In this document: in pieces, positions 1 to 6,679 of the stretch
Numbering within the stretch: position 1 is the stretch's first letter
Layout of the letters: every line of letters begins with the position of its first letter
Origin: an uncultured Bacteroidales bacterium
GTDB taxonomy: Bacteria; Bacteroidota; Bacteroidia; Bacteroidales; F082
DNA length: 8,597 nucleotides
Assembly (NCBI GenBank): GCA_946410535.1
Contig: CAMKAR010000077.1
Location: forward strand, 1-8,597
Direction: 5' to 3'
Made by a program: the position numbers and the translations under genes
Notes under the pieces: generated by a model
Databases searched by the model: none
Told to the model about the DNA's origin: nothing
The model's input: only the letters and a program-made list of their open reading frames with translations

Positions 1-3000
1 ACCTTCGTTTTGCTGGTACTCTTTGTATAACGACATGTCGCCCTTGCGCTTTTTGCGGATGATACGGTCGATGATTTGCACCATGAGTGCATCCACGGCT
101 TGCTGGTCGGGATTGCCCACCACCAGCGATTTGTAGTCTTCGTCTTCAGCCACCGCTTGCGCAACGCTTATCATCTTCATTTTCTGGTCATCGGGCGTGG
201 CATCCCAACCGTTAAACCACCGTTGGTTGAACTCTTTCAATATCTCATCCAAGGGGTCTTTGACTTCCTCCTCCGAACCCGCGTTGACCATCGTTGGTTT
301 CAACGGGTCGATGGTGGTCTCGCCGGCATCCAAGGTAACGGCCTCGTTCAAAGCGGTGCGGCGCAGTCCATAAGTGTTCAAATCCACCGAATCCAACAAG
401 TCCTTCAACCCGTCATCGCCGTTGTTGGTCACATGCAAGCCAGGAATGAGATAACGTAGGAACCAAAACAGCTTTTCCCATTCCTTCATCTCGAAGGGCA
501 TGATGGCAGCCACCCGCGAATAAATCTTCACAAACTGTTTGCACTTCATCTTGAAATCAGCCTTGCCGTTTTCGGGCCAATCAATCTCAAGGTTGAAACG
601 GTCGGCTGCTTCGTCAATGATGGGCGTCCATTGGTCGGCATTGGCACCATGGATGTATAATTCGATGAACGCGTCGACCTCTTCCATATCGAAAACGCCA
701 AACGAGAGCAAAGTGCTCTTTAGCTCATGCAGGATGTTGACATCAGTGGCTTCCGACAAAGTCGTAGAGGTGTAGAACGGGTCAAAAGCCTCCTTGATAT
801 CATCTTGGGTGTTATAGAAATCAAGGATAAACAGATCTTCACTCAACTTGCCCAAGTCGGGGGCCGAACGGTTGAGACGCGAAAGAGCCTGAACGGCCAA
901 CACTCCAGCCAAAGGCTTGTCGACATACATGGCACAGAGCTTGGGCTGGTCGAAGCCCGTAAGGTACTTATTGGCGACCACCAAAATTCGGTTGTCGTCA
1001 GTATCGAATCTCTCTGCCGTCTGTGAGTCAGGAAAGCCATTCATTCCCGCTTCCGTGTAATCCATAAACCTACCCGTAGACTCTGCCGCATAGCTATAAC
1101 CCATTCCATTTGTTTGCGACGATCCCGAAACCGACATCGTTTGCATCCGTTTTTCACCGCTGAAGGCAATCAATATATTGTAAGGCAAGCCTTTCTCATT
1201 GACGATTCTGTTCAATGCCCAATAGTATTTGATGGCACACTCAATGTCCTTGGTCACCACCATGGCCTTGGCCTTGCCTTTCAACTTGTGGCTGCGGAAA
1301 ACTTTTGCGTCGAAATGCGCCAACATCACCTCGGCCTTGGCAGCGATGGTTTGCGGGTCACGCTCAACGGCGCTCCTCAGCTTTTTCTGCGCCCGCTCGT
1401 TGTTGTATTCGGGGTTGTCCTCGATGCTCTTGGTGAGTTCGTAATAGCTACGATAGGTGGTATAGTTGGTCAGCACGTCAAGGATGAATCCTTCCTCGAT
1501 GGCTTGTTTCATGCTGTAGAGATGGTATGGATGGAATTTGCCTTCGGCGTCCTCGCTACCAAAACGCTCCAGTGTTTCTCGTTTCGGCGTTGCTGTGAAC
1601 GCAAAATAAGAGCAGTTGGTGCTCATCTTGCGGTCTTTCATCAGTTTTTCCAACAAGGCTTCGGTGTCGCTGCCGTCGGTGTCGGCGTCTTTTTGCACCG
1701 TGGCATTGAGCTTGTCGGCAGCTATACCCGATTGCGAGCTGTGGGCCTCATCGATGATGACAGCAAAGTTGTGGTCGCTCACGTCGCTGATGGCATCGCA
1801 GATGAAGGGGAACTTCTGTATCGTGGTGATGATAATGCGTTTGTTATTCTCAATGGCTTCCTTCAAATCCTTTGAGGTGTCGGCATGAGCCACGATTTTG
1901 GCGCTTTGGCCGAACATCTTGATGTTGTCGGAAATCTGCTTGTCGAGCAGGCGACGGTCGGTGACTACGATGACCGAGTTGAACAAAGGCGCATCCAGGG
2001 CTTTGGCTCTCACCGCATCCATCGTATTAGGACAGGTCTTGATGAGCTTGTAGGCCAACCAAGTGAGCGAATTGGATTTTCCCGACCCAGCTGAATGTTG
2101 GATGAGATAGGTCTTCCCCACTCCCTTTTCAGCCACGTCATCCACCAACTTGCTCACTACATCCAACTGATGATAGCGCGGAAAAATGAGTTTCTTGGCG
2201 TTCTTCATGATGTGTGGCACCTTCTTCTGGGTCTTGGCTTCGTCGTAGTCAAAGCAGACGTAGTTCATGATGATGTCGGCTACGGTGTCCTTTTGCAGGA
2301 TTTGTTCCCACATATACGCGGTCTTGTAGCCACCCTCGGCATTCACGGGATTGCCCGCGCCTTGGCCGTTGGGCAGACCTTTGTTGAAAGGCATGAAATA
2401 GGTCTTATCCAAGTTGAGTCTCGTGGTGAAAAACACCTCATCCTTGTCCATGGTGAAGTGCGCAAGGCAACGTCCGAAGTTGAGCAAGGTTTCCTTGGGG
2501 TTTCGCTCCGTTGACTTGTATTGCTTTTGCCCGTCGTATTTGGCGGTTTGGTGGGTCCAAGGGTTCTTCAGTTCGAAGGTGAACACAGGCAAACCGTTGA
2601 CAAACAGCACCATATCGATTTCCAGACCCGGGTTGGCGACCGAGAATGTCTGCTGGCGGGTGAGCGAGAACTGGTTTTGGGCGTATTTCAGTTTGGAAAG
2701 CTCGCTATCGGCAGCCGAAGGTTGGGGATAGAACAGCGAAAGATGGATGTTGTCAACATCCACGCCTTCGCGCAGCACCTTGATGACACCGAAGGTCTCG
2801 ATGTCCTTCGAGATGCGCTTGGGCAGTTCGCTTTTCAGGTCCTTGCCCTTGTATTCGTTCAGCACGTTGTGTTGTGTGCTTTCGAGGAAAGCCCAGAGCC
2901 GCCGCAGGTCAATGGCCAGTTTCTTGTCCATGTCCTTGGGCTGGCCCCAATAGTATTGTTGCGCATCGGGCGACTGGGTGTCCACATCGTTCTGCCCATT

Positions 3001-3087
3001 GGCCGAGCGTTCCTCGTGGGTGCTGCCTACCAAGGCTTTCTCTATCAGTGCCTCGAAGGCTTGTTCGTTGGTTTTGCTGGTGTTCAT
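1..3087 (-). CDS. hsdR: Type I restriction enzyme HsdR subunit, 3' end cut by window edge
   Basis: Motor and nuclease subunit of a type I restriction enzyme; with HsdM and HsdS it translocates DNA using ATP and cuts unmethylated DNA far from the target. The frame is open for 1029 codons from ATG at 3087 to base 1 with no stop, so only the C-terminal tail is missing. An N-terminal PD-(D/E)XK nuclease shows D158 (GLEIDMVLF) and E172-L-K174; the 14- and 2-residue spacing equals my recollection of EcoR124I (D151, E165, K167). The helicase part has Walker A HSAGSGKS (331-338, K337), DEAH box (446-449), motif III FTAT (497-500) and motif VI QALSRLNR ending at R740; the helical C-terminal region follows. 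The start is forced: an in-frame TAA lies three codons upstream. No strong ribosome binding site is visible. All motifs are intact, so I expect an active enzyme; family call very sure. Confidence 0.97.
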   Translation of the reverse strand, partial: MNTSKTNEQAFEALIEKALVGSTHEERSANGQNDVDTQSPDAQQYYWGQPKDMDKKLAIDLRRLWAFLESTQHNVLNEYKGKDLKSELPKRISKDIETFGVIKVLREGVDVDNIHLSLFYPQPSAADSELSKLKYAQNQFSLTRQQTFSVANPGLEIDMVLFVNGLPVFTFELKNPWTHQTAKYDGQKQYKSTERNPKETLLNFGRCLAHFTMDKDEVFFTTRLNLDKTYFMPFNKGLPNGQGAGNPVNAEGGYKTAYMWEQILQKDTVADIIMNYVCFDYDEAKTQKKVPHIMKNAKKLIFPRYHQLDVVSKLVDDVAEKGVGKTYLIQHSAGSGKSNSLTWLAYKLIKTCPNTMDAVRAKALDAPLFNSVIVVTDRRLLDKQISDNIKMFGQSAKIVAHADTSKDLKEAIENNKRIIITTIQKFPFICDAISDVSDHNFAVIIDEAHSSQSGIAADKLNATVQKDADTDGSDTEALLEKLMKDRKMSTNCSYFAFTATPKRETLERFGSEDAEGKFHPYHLYSMKQAIEEGFILDVLTNYTTYRSYYELTKSIEDNPEYNNERAQKKLRSAVERDPQTIAAKAEVMLAHFDAKVFRSHKLKGKAKAMVVTKDIECAIKYYWALNRIVNEKGLPYNILIAFSGEKRMQTMSVSGSSQTNGMGYSYAAESTGRFMDYTEAGMNGFPDSQTAERFDTDDNRILVVANKYLTGFDQPKLCAMYVDKPLAGVLAVQALSRLNRSAPDLGKLSEDLFILDFYNTQDDIKEAFDPFYTSTTLSEATDVNILHELKSTLLSFGVFDMEEVDAFIELYIHGANADQWTPIIDEAADRFNLEIDWPENGKADFKMKCKQFVKIYSRVAAIMPFEMKEWEKLFWFLRYLIPGLHVTNNGDDGLKDLLDSVDLNTYGLRRTALNEAVTLDAGETTIDPLKPTMVNAGSEEEVKDPLDEILKEFNQRWFNGWDATPDDQKMKMISVAQAVAEDEDYKSLVVGNPDQQAVDALMVQIIDRIIRKKRKGDMSLYKEYQQNEG

Positions 3088-3092
3088 ACTAT

Positions 3093-3138
3093 TTTATTCC
3101 ACAGTTTATTCCACAGTTTATTCCACAGTTTATTCCAC
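3093..3138. repeat. 12-bp tandem repeat with in-frame stops between ATP-binding gene and hsdR
   Basis: Three perfect copies of TTTATTCCACAG on the plus strand plus a fourth matching 10 of 12 bases. Read on the coding (minus) strand each unit is ACTGTGGAATAA, that is T-V-E-stop, so four TAA codons occur in one frame (3130-3132, 3118-3120, 3106-3108, 3094-3096). The first terminates the upstream ATP-binding protein. hsdR starts in the same frame two codons after the last. A change in copy number would alter the spacing to hsdR in steps of 12 without changing either protein. Confidence 0.9.
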
Positions 3139-4074
3139 TATAAGCCACTGCCCGTTTTTCAAGGAGCCGACCCTTTTTACGACTCCGTTCTTTTTCAAGT
3201 TCTTCATCTGTTCTTCAATGGCCCGCCGAGACAAACCAATTCTTTCAGCCATCTCCCGAATAGTCACAGTTGGGTTTTCAGCAATCATCGTTAAGATTTT
3301 TTCAGAGGTCTTCAACAAAAGCGTTGTGCCTTTTGTGGAAACAGCACTTTCTGCCACATGAGCATCTCTGTAAACAACCGCTCTAAACTGGTTGCCGCTT
3401 TCATCGCTGTTTAGTTCAATATGCTCATTTTCTCGCATTACTCTTGCGATACCAGAACCTATCCCCCTGTATCTCATTATTTTGGAGCAAAAGTCGGCAA
3501 TTGTTGGATTTCGCCGATAGGTACGTCCGCTCTTAATGGCTTCGACCGTTAGCCCAGAGGGTAAGCAGCCTGGATTGATGATTTCAACTCGATTGTCGAA
3601 CACAAAGATACGAATGGGGGCTTGCCAAATATAATCGCGATGTACCAAAGCGTTTTGCAACAGTTCTTCCAAAACTATTTCAGCTATTTCCAATTTTCCG
3701 ACTGAATTGAAAGACTGGCCTGCCTGCACACTATGCAGATTCGACTTCAAAAAGGCCATTCCTTGCTCAAACAGTTCAGGAATCGTGCCGTCAATGTCTT
3801 TGCTGTCGCGATATTCCGAACCGCCGAGGTCGTTACCATAAAACGCCACCGCCTTTATATTGAAACATGAGCAGAACCGCTGTGGATTCTTTCCGAAAAA
3901 CATCAGACCGGCAAGAGTGAGTTGGCCCGAAGCCGACAGAACATGCATATTCTTCAGAAGTTCCTCTTGCGGGATATTCATCAGTTCGCCGCGTGTTGTG
4001 GTGAATTGTTCTTTGAACTGTATGGTGCTGGTCTCACCACATCTTATAGCTTTTAGTAATTCTTGTTCTGTCAT
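3130..4074 (-). CDS. ATP-binding protein with truncated AlbA_2 domain and C-terminal winged helix
   Basis: 314 aa, of the family annotated as ATP-binding protein or putative transcriptional regulator. Residues 1-25 (GETSTIQFKEQF) are the typical start of an AlbA_2 (Schlafen-like) domain, but the rest of that domain is absent: the sequence passes within about ten residues to a helix-rich segment (31-65, ending LTLAGLMFFGKNP) that normally follows it. Residues 130-235 form a GHKL-type ATPase domain (HATPase_c_4): N-box E136...N141-ALVHRDY, FDNRVEI (159-165) and a glycine-rich RGIGSGI loop (203-209). Residues 257-314 are a winged helix (NPTVTIREMAERIGLS) closely resembling the Fic protein's C-terminus. 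As I recall the family, full-length members have about 450-490 aa. It sits 38 bases after hsdS and 42 before hsdR. Probable regulator or defence accessory; exact role unknown, and the loss of most of AlbA_2 may leave only the ATPase and DNA-binding parts working. Confidence 0.85.
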   Translation of the reverse strand: MTEQELLKAIRCGETSTIQFKEQFTTTRGELMNIPQEELLKNMHVLSASGQLTLAGLMFFGKNPQRFCSCFNIKAVAFYGNDLGGSEYRDSKDIDGTIPELFEQGMAFLKSNLHSVQAGQSFNSVGKLEIAEIVLEELLQNALVHRDYIWQAPIRIFVFDNRVEIINPGCLPSGLTVEAIKSGRTYRRNPTIADFCSKIMRYRGIGSGIARVMRENEHIELNSDESGNQFRAVVYRDAHVAESAVSTKGTTLLLKTSEKILTMIAENPTVTIREMAERIGLSRRAIEEQMKNLKKNGVVKRVGSLKNGQWLIVE

Positions 4075-4090
4075 GGCCTGTTCATTTTTG

Positions 4091-4098
4091 CAAAACTA
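4091..4098 (-). promoter_or_regulatory. Possible Bacteroides-type -7 promoter element upstream of the ATP-binding gene
   Basis: On the coding strand the hsdS-to-ATP-binding-gene gap contains TAGTTTTG, an exact match to the Bacteroides -7 consensus TAnnTTTG. It lies 16 bases before the ATG at 4074. No clear -33 TTTG is seen at the expected distance, where the sequence is the G-rich end of hsdS. It could give internal transcription of the ATP-binding gene and hsdR, but an 8-base match with four fixed T/G positions can easily arise by chance. Confidence 0.25.
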
Positions 4099-4112
4099 CA
4101 ACAATTTATCAT

Positions 4113-5417
4113 TCACACCACCTTCACCTTTCCCGTCACCACTTCATTGATGATGATCTGCTTCCGCTCCTGAAGGAGGGAGATTTGATTGTTTATCACT
4201 TCTATTTCACTATCAATAGAATCAATTTGACCATCAAGATATTTCACCACTTTGATTTGTTCTTCTATAGGTGGCAATGCCAAAAACAATCTTTTCAAGG
4301 AACTGGCATAAATGTGAACAATGATTTCGCCTTTTGATTCCTTGTAACGGTAATCCTTTGCATATTGACTATTTAAAGCATAAGACAAAAAAGTACTGTC
4401 ATTGTTTTGTTGCCTAAACAAAATCACATCACCACCAATAAAAGCCTCATCTCCAAGATAAACAATTGTTTTTCCAATATCTTCTTTTGTTTCTCCTGAA
4501 CCTGTCATTAGCACATCACCTTTAGTAATTCTCACTGACCTTTTCGCGGTTTTCTCAGAGATATGGTTTTTAGCTATTGAAGTTTGGATATTATATTTTG
4601 TGTAAATATCACCGTATAGGATTGCACATTTGCCATACTCTTGCAAATCATCTCTTGAAATGTTACCTCCCTTGGAAAATTCGCCTAACGAGCCCAATCT
4701 CCTCACCTCCCAATGTTCCGGCACCTCCCCGATCCATTCCACGCCGCTGTCCTTCATGCGGGCGTTGGGGTTGAGGCCTCGGGTTACGGCGCGGTTGATG
4801 ATGATTTGCTTGCGCTCGTTCAAGAGGTCGATCATCTTCTGCTGCTGCGCTATGGCGGCGTCAATCTTCGCGGTGACGGTGTCGAGATAGGCGGCTATGG
4901 CAGATTGCTCGGCGGATGAAGGAACAGGGACACGCTCGTTTTTTATCGTATCTTGGCTAATGTTAGGTTGACCGCCACCTTTAGATTGAAATATTAAGTC
5001 GGTTCTTGCAGCTAAATAAGCATAAAACGCAAATTTTGTGTCAATTTTAGGTGACTTAGGTAATACACAACAAGCTTGGTTAACAGTCGTGTCAATACTC
5101 AATATCCCAAGTTTTCCAATAGTTGCTCCATACATTGCAATTATTAAAGAACCTTGGGGATAAATAGTTAAGTTCGTTTCTCTAAGTGCTTTTTCTGTTA
5201 TCTTCTTTGAAGTTTCAATTATGTAACTATCATTTAAATCACCTGTTTGTAAAAAGGGAAAACCTTCCTCTGTATAATACTCTTCACTGCCACTTTTGGG
5301 AGTGGTTCCACTTCCAATATGCGAAAAAAGGTGTGATGTTTTAATCACTTCCCAATGACTCGGAATCTCGCCGAGCCATTTCACGCCGCTGGGTTTGTAT
5401 GATGGGTATCGGTTCAT
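4113..5417 (-). CDS. hsdS: Type I restriction enzyme HsdS specificity subunit
   Basis: 434 aa, a normal full length. It binds the bipartite DNA target and holds two HsdM and the HsdR subunits. It has the two-fold repeat of the family: PSGVKWLGEIPSHWEV (9-24) opens half one and DSGVEWIGEVPEHWEV (223-238) opens half two; LLNERKQIIINRAVTRGL (198-214) and LLQERKQIIINEVVTGKV (414-431) are the matching ends of the conserved helices. Target-recognition domain 1 is about residues 25-165 (GSGTTPKSG at 35-43) and domain 2 about 239-378. The ATG overlaps the stop of the upstream nuclease gene as ATGA, indicating translational coupling. No frameshift or internal stop. Both recognition domains are far more AT-rich than the conserved parts. 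The methylated target cannot be read from sequence alone. Confidence 0.96.
   Translation of the reverse strand: MNRYPSYKPSGVKWLGEIPSHWEVIKTSHLFSHIGSGTTPKSGSEEYYTEEGFPFLQTGDLNDSYIIETSKKITEKALRETNLTIYPQGSLIIAMYGATIGKLGILSIDTTVNQACCVLPKSPKIDTKFAFYAYLAARTDLIFQSKGGGQPNISQDTIKNERVPVPSSAEQSAIAAYLDTVTAKIDAAIAQQQKMIDLLNERKQIIINRAVTRGLNPNARMKDSGVEWIGEVPEHWEVRRLGSLGEFSKGGNISRDDLQEYGKCAILYGDIYTKYNIQTSIAKNHISEKTAKRSVRITKGDVLMTGSGETKEDIGKTIVYLGDEAFIGGDVILFRQQNNDSTFLSYALNSQYAKDYRYKESKGEIIVHIYASSLKRLFLALPPIEEQIKVVKYLDGQIDSIDSEIEVINNQISLLQERKQIIINEVVTGKVKVV
4284..4703 (-). other. HsdS target-recognition domain 2 (AT-rich segment)
   Basis: Approximate extent of the second DNA-recognition domain of HsdS (residues about 239-378). 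Line 4441-4500 is about 32% G+C by hand count, against about 57% for 4861-4920 in the central conserved region. The domain decides one half of the recognised sequence. Its borders coincide with the repeated SGVxWxGExPxHWEV segment and the C-terminal conserved helix, the usual exchange points in this family. Confidence 0.7.
4923..5345 (-). other. HsdS target-recognition domain 1 (AT-rich segment)
   Basis: Approximate extent of the first DNA-recognition domain of HsdS (residues about 25-165). It contains the typical GSGTTPKSG...YYTEEGFPFLQTGDL start and MYGATIGKLGIL and QPNISQDTIKN segments. Line 4981-5040 is about 30% G+C by hand count, much lower than its flanks. It decides the other half of the bipartite target. 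Confidence 0.7.
5357..5393. repeat. 37-bp direct repeat, copy in hsdS 5' end
   Basis: Identical over 37 bases to 6615-6651 in the same orientation, and with one mismatch for nine further bases (5394-5402 against 6652-6660). It encodes PSGVKWLGEIPS of HsdS. The two copies are 1258 bases apart and bracket the DUF1016 nuclease gene. Confidence 0.95.
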
Positions 5418-6589
5418 GGTTGGTCGTTTTGTTTGTAGTCTTCTTCTGAGAAATTCGCCAACAAGTAATCGCGTATCTCATCTTCCGAAGGCAGTTGAAG
5501 TTTGTATTTGCTCACAAACAAATTCTGCGACAGGCCTTCGATAGCATATTTCACGGTGGTTTCGCCATAATCGGTGCAAAGCAGAATTCCTATCGGAGGA
5601 TTGTCGTCATGTTGCATGACCTCGTGCTTGTAATAATTGAGATAGAGATTGAGTTGCGAGGCGTATTCGTGCCGGAAACGGTCAATCTTCAAATCCACAA
5701 TCACATGGCATTTTAAGATTCGGTGGTAAAAAACCAAATCAGCCTTGAAATAATCGTGGTCTACAAGGATGCGTTTCTGCCGAGCCTCAAAACAAAACCC
5801 CGTACCCATTTCCAACAAGAAATGTTGCAAATGGTTGAGGATGGCCGATTCAAGTTTGGTTTCGGTAAACACATCTTGGGACTGCAATCCGAGAAACTCA
5901 AGTGTTACTGGATTGCGAATGATGTCGCTGGGAACAAGTGAGCGATTGTTTTCGGCCAACTGCTTCTGCAAGGCTTTCTTGTTTTTCGAGAGGCCCATAC
6001 GTTCGTAATACAACGACGACACTTGTCGGTCGAGCTCTTTCACAGTCCAGCAGCCTCTTATGGCTTCTTGCTCGTAGAACGCACGTTTCAAAGGTTCTGG
6101 GATGCCTGAAAGCAAAATCAAATGAGTCGCCGAAAGCCGCGAAAAGAGTTTGTTGGGGGGCGTAGCCCATGCTTCTGTGTTTTCCGACAATTTGGCGGTT
6201 GCCGACCGCAATTTTTCGCTCCCGCCACTCTCTATCTGTAATTTTGCGGTTGCTGACCGCAAAATGTTAGTGTTCGACCCATGAAGATAAGCGACCACTT
6301 CCATGGCAAGATTCGGATACGTGGAATACATTTGCCGAAATTCATAAAGACGACGTTCTCCCAATCCTTTTCGCTCAAGACGTTTTGCCAGTTTTTTCAA
6401 CAGCTGTTCGCCATACTGAGCTCTGTCTTCTCCATTCTGCTCGTATTCAACGATATAATACCCAATCAACCAGTTACGAGTCGTCAATGCCAGATTGATG
6501 GCATGTGCCGCTTGGGTTTGCAACACGTCTTGCACACTGGTTATGTTGCTAACCAGCCTGTCGAAATTATTTGTTGTTTCTTTTGTCAT
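5414..6589 (-). CDS. DUF1016/YhcG-type protein with PD-(D/E)XK nuclease domain
   Basis: 391 aa from the preferred ATG at 6589. Residues 8-100 form the N-terminal DUF1016 domain (ARRxxxxAxN-like helix, NWLIGYYIVEYEQNG at 39-53, LERKGLGERRLYEFRQMY at 71-88); 145-235 continue it (LSATHLILLSGIPEPLKRAFY). Residues 240-391 carry a PD-(D/E)XK nuclease fold: E268, D284 in YFKADLVFYHR, and D299-L-K301 in VIVDLKIDRF; relatives often have ELK here. A linker at 110-134 holds a 17-residue repeat, LRSATAKL twice. I chose this start because its ATG overlaps the stop of the hsdS remnant (ATGA) and MTKETTNNFD begins the family's homology; an ATG 16 codons upstream would only translate the remnant out of frame. 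The stop likewise overlaps hsdS. The family is linked to DNA cleavage or recombination functions and is common in type I operons; its precise role here is unknown. Confidence 0.88.
   Translation of the reverse strand: MTKETTNNFDRLVSNITSVQDVLQTQAAHAINLALTTRNWLIGYYIVEYEQNGEDRAQYGEQLLKKLAKRLERKGLGERRLYEFRQMYSTYPNLAMEVVAYLHGSNTNILRSATAKLQIESGGSEKLRSATAKLSENTEAWATPPNKLFSRLSATHLILLSGIPEPLKRAFYEQEAIRGCWTVKELDRQVSSLYYERMGLSKNKKALQKQLAENNRSLVPSDIIRNPVTLEFLGLQSQDVFTETKLESAILNHLQHFLLEMGTGFCFEARQKRILVDHDYFKADLVFYHRILKCHVIVDLKIDRFRHEYASQLNLYLNYYKHEVMQHDDNPPIGILLCTDYGETTVKYAIEGLSQNLFVSKYKLQLPSEDEIRDYLLANFSEEDYKQNDQP
6191..6265. repeat. Two palindromic LRSATAKL-coding units in the DUF1016 linker
   Basis: A perfect inverted repeat lies at 6241-6250 and 6256-6265 (ATTTTGCGGT with a 5-base loop), and a related imperfect one at about 6191-6213, 51 bases away. 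Both encode LRSATAKL in frame, so the unit is 17 codons. The placement in the linker between the two DUF1016 halves means the repeat could vary without harming either fold. Confidence 0.8.
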
Positions 6590-6675
6590 CTTAAGTCGGT
6601 TTTTGTTCCCCGGCGACTCGGAATCTCGCCGAGCCATTTCACGCCGCTGGGCTTGTATGAATCGTATCGTTGCAT
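6586..6675 (-). pseudogene. 5' remnant of an hsdS gene (29 codons) between fic and DUF1016 gene
   Basis: A short frame from ATG at 6675 begins MQRYDSYKPSGVKWLGEIPS and then departs into RRGTKTDLR-stop. The first part matches the start of the intact HsdS (MNRYPSYKPSGVKWLGEIPS), with 37 identical bases. It starts four bases after the fic stop and its TGA overlaps the ATG of the DUF1016 gene as ATGA. It is clearly a truncated copy of hsdS; it may also act as a translated leader that delivers ribosomes to the next start. There is no recognition domain, so it has no specificity function. Confidence 0.88.
6615..6651. repeat. 37-bp direct repeat, copy in hsdS remnant
   Basis: Same-orientation partner of 5357-5393. 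Recombination between the two would remove 1258 bases, delete the DUF1016 gene, and join the remnant's ATG in frame to the rest of hsdS. Confidence 0.95.
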
Positions 6676-6679
6676 AAGA

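Noticed and set aside
1114..1875. Long plus-strand open frame of 253 codons
   Set aside because: It lies opposite the helicase region of hsdR, whose motifs read without interruption on the minus strand; the plus-strand product shows no recognisable domain.
3088..3129. Translational fusion or programmed readthrough joining the ATP-binding protein to HsdR
   Set aside because: The frames do agree, but four TAA codons intervene and no readthrough or slippage signal is seen.
3093..3138. CRISPR-like array
   Set aside because: The 12-base units are head to tail with no spacers, and no cas gene is present.
2521..3294. Long plus-strand open frame of 257 codons
   Set aside because: It spans the hsdR start, the tandem repeat and the end of the ATP-binding gene; its HSLFHSLF run is only the 12-bp repeat read in another frame.
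5898..6170. Minus-strand open frame of 90 codons inside the DUF1016 gene
   Set aside because: It is an out-of-frame reading of the same gene, with no start signal and no domain.
6590..6637. Upstream start for the DUF1016 gene, adding 16 residues (MARRDSESPGNKNRLK)
   Set aside because: These bases are the hsdS remnant read out of frame; the ATG at 6589 has the ATGA overlap and begins the family homology.
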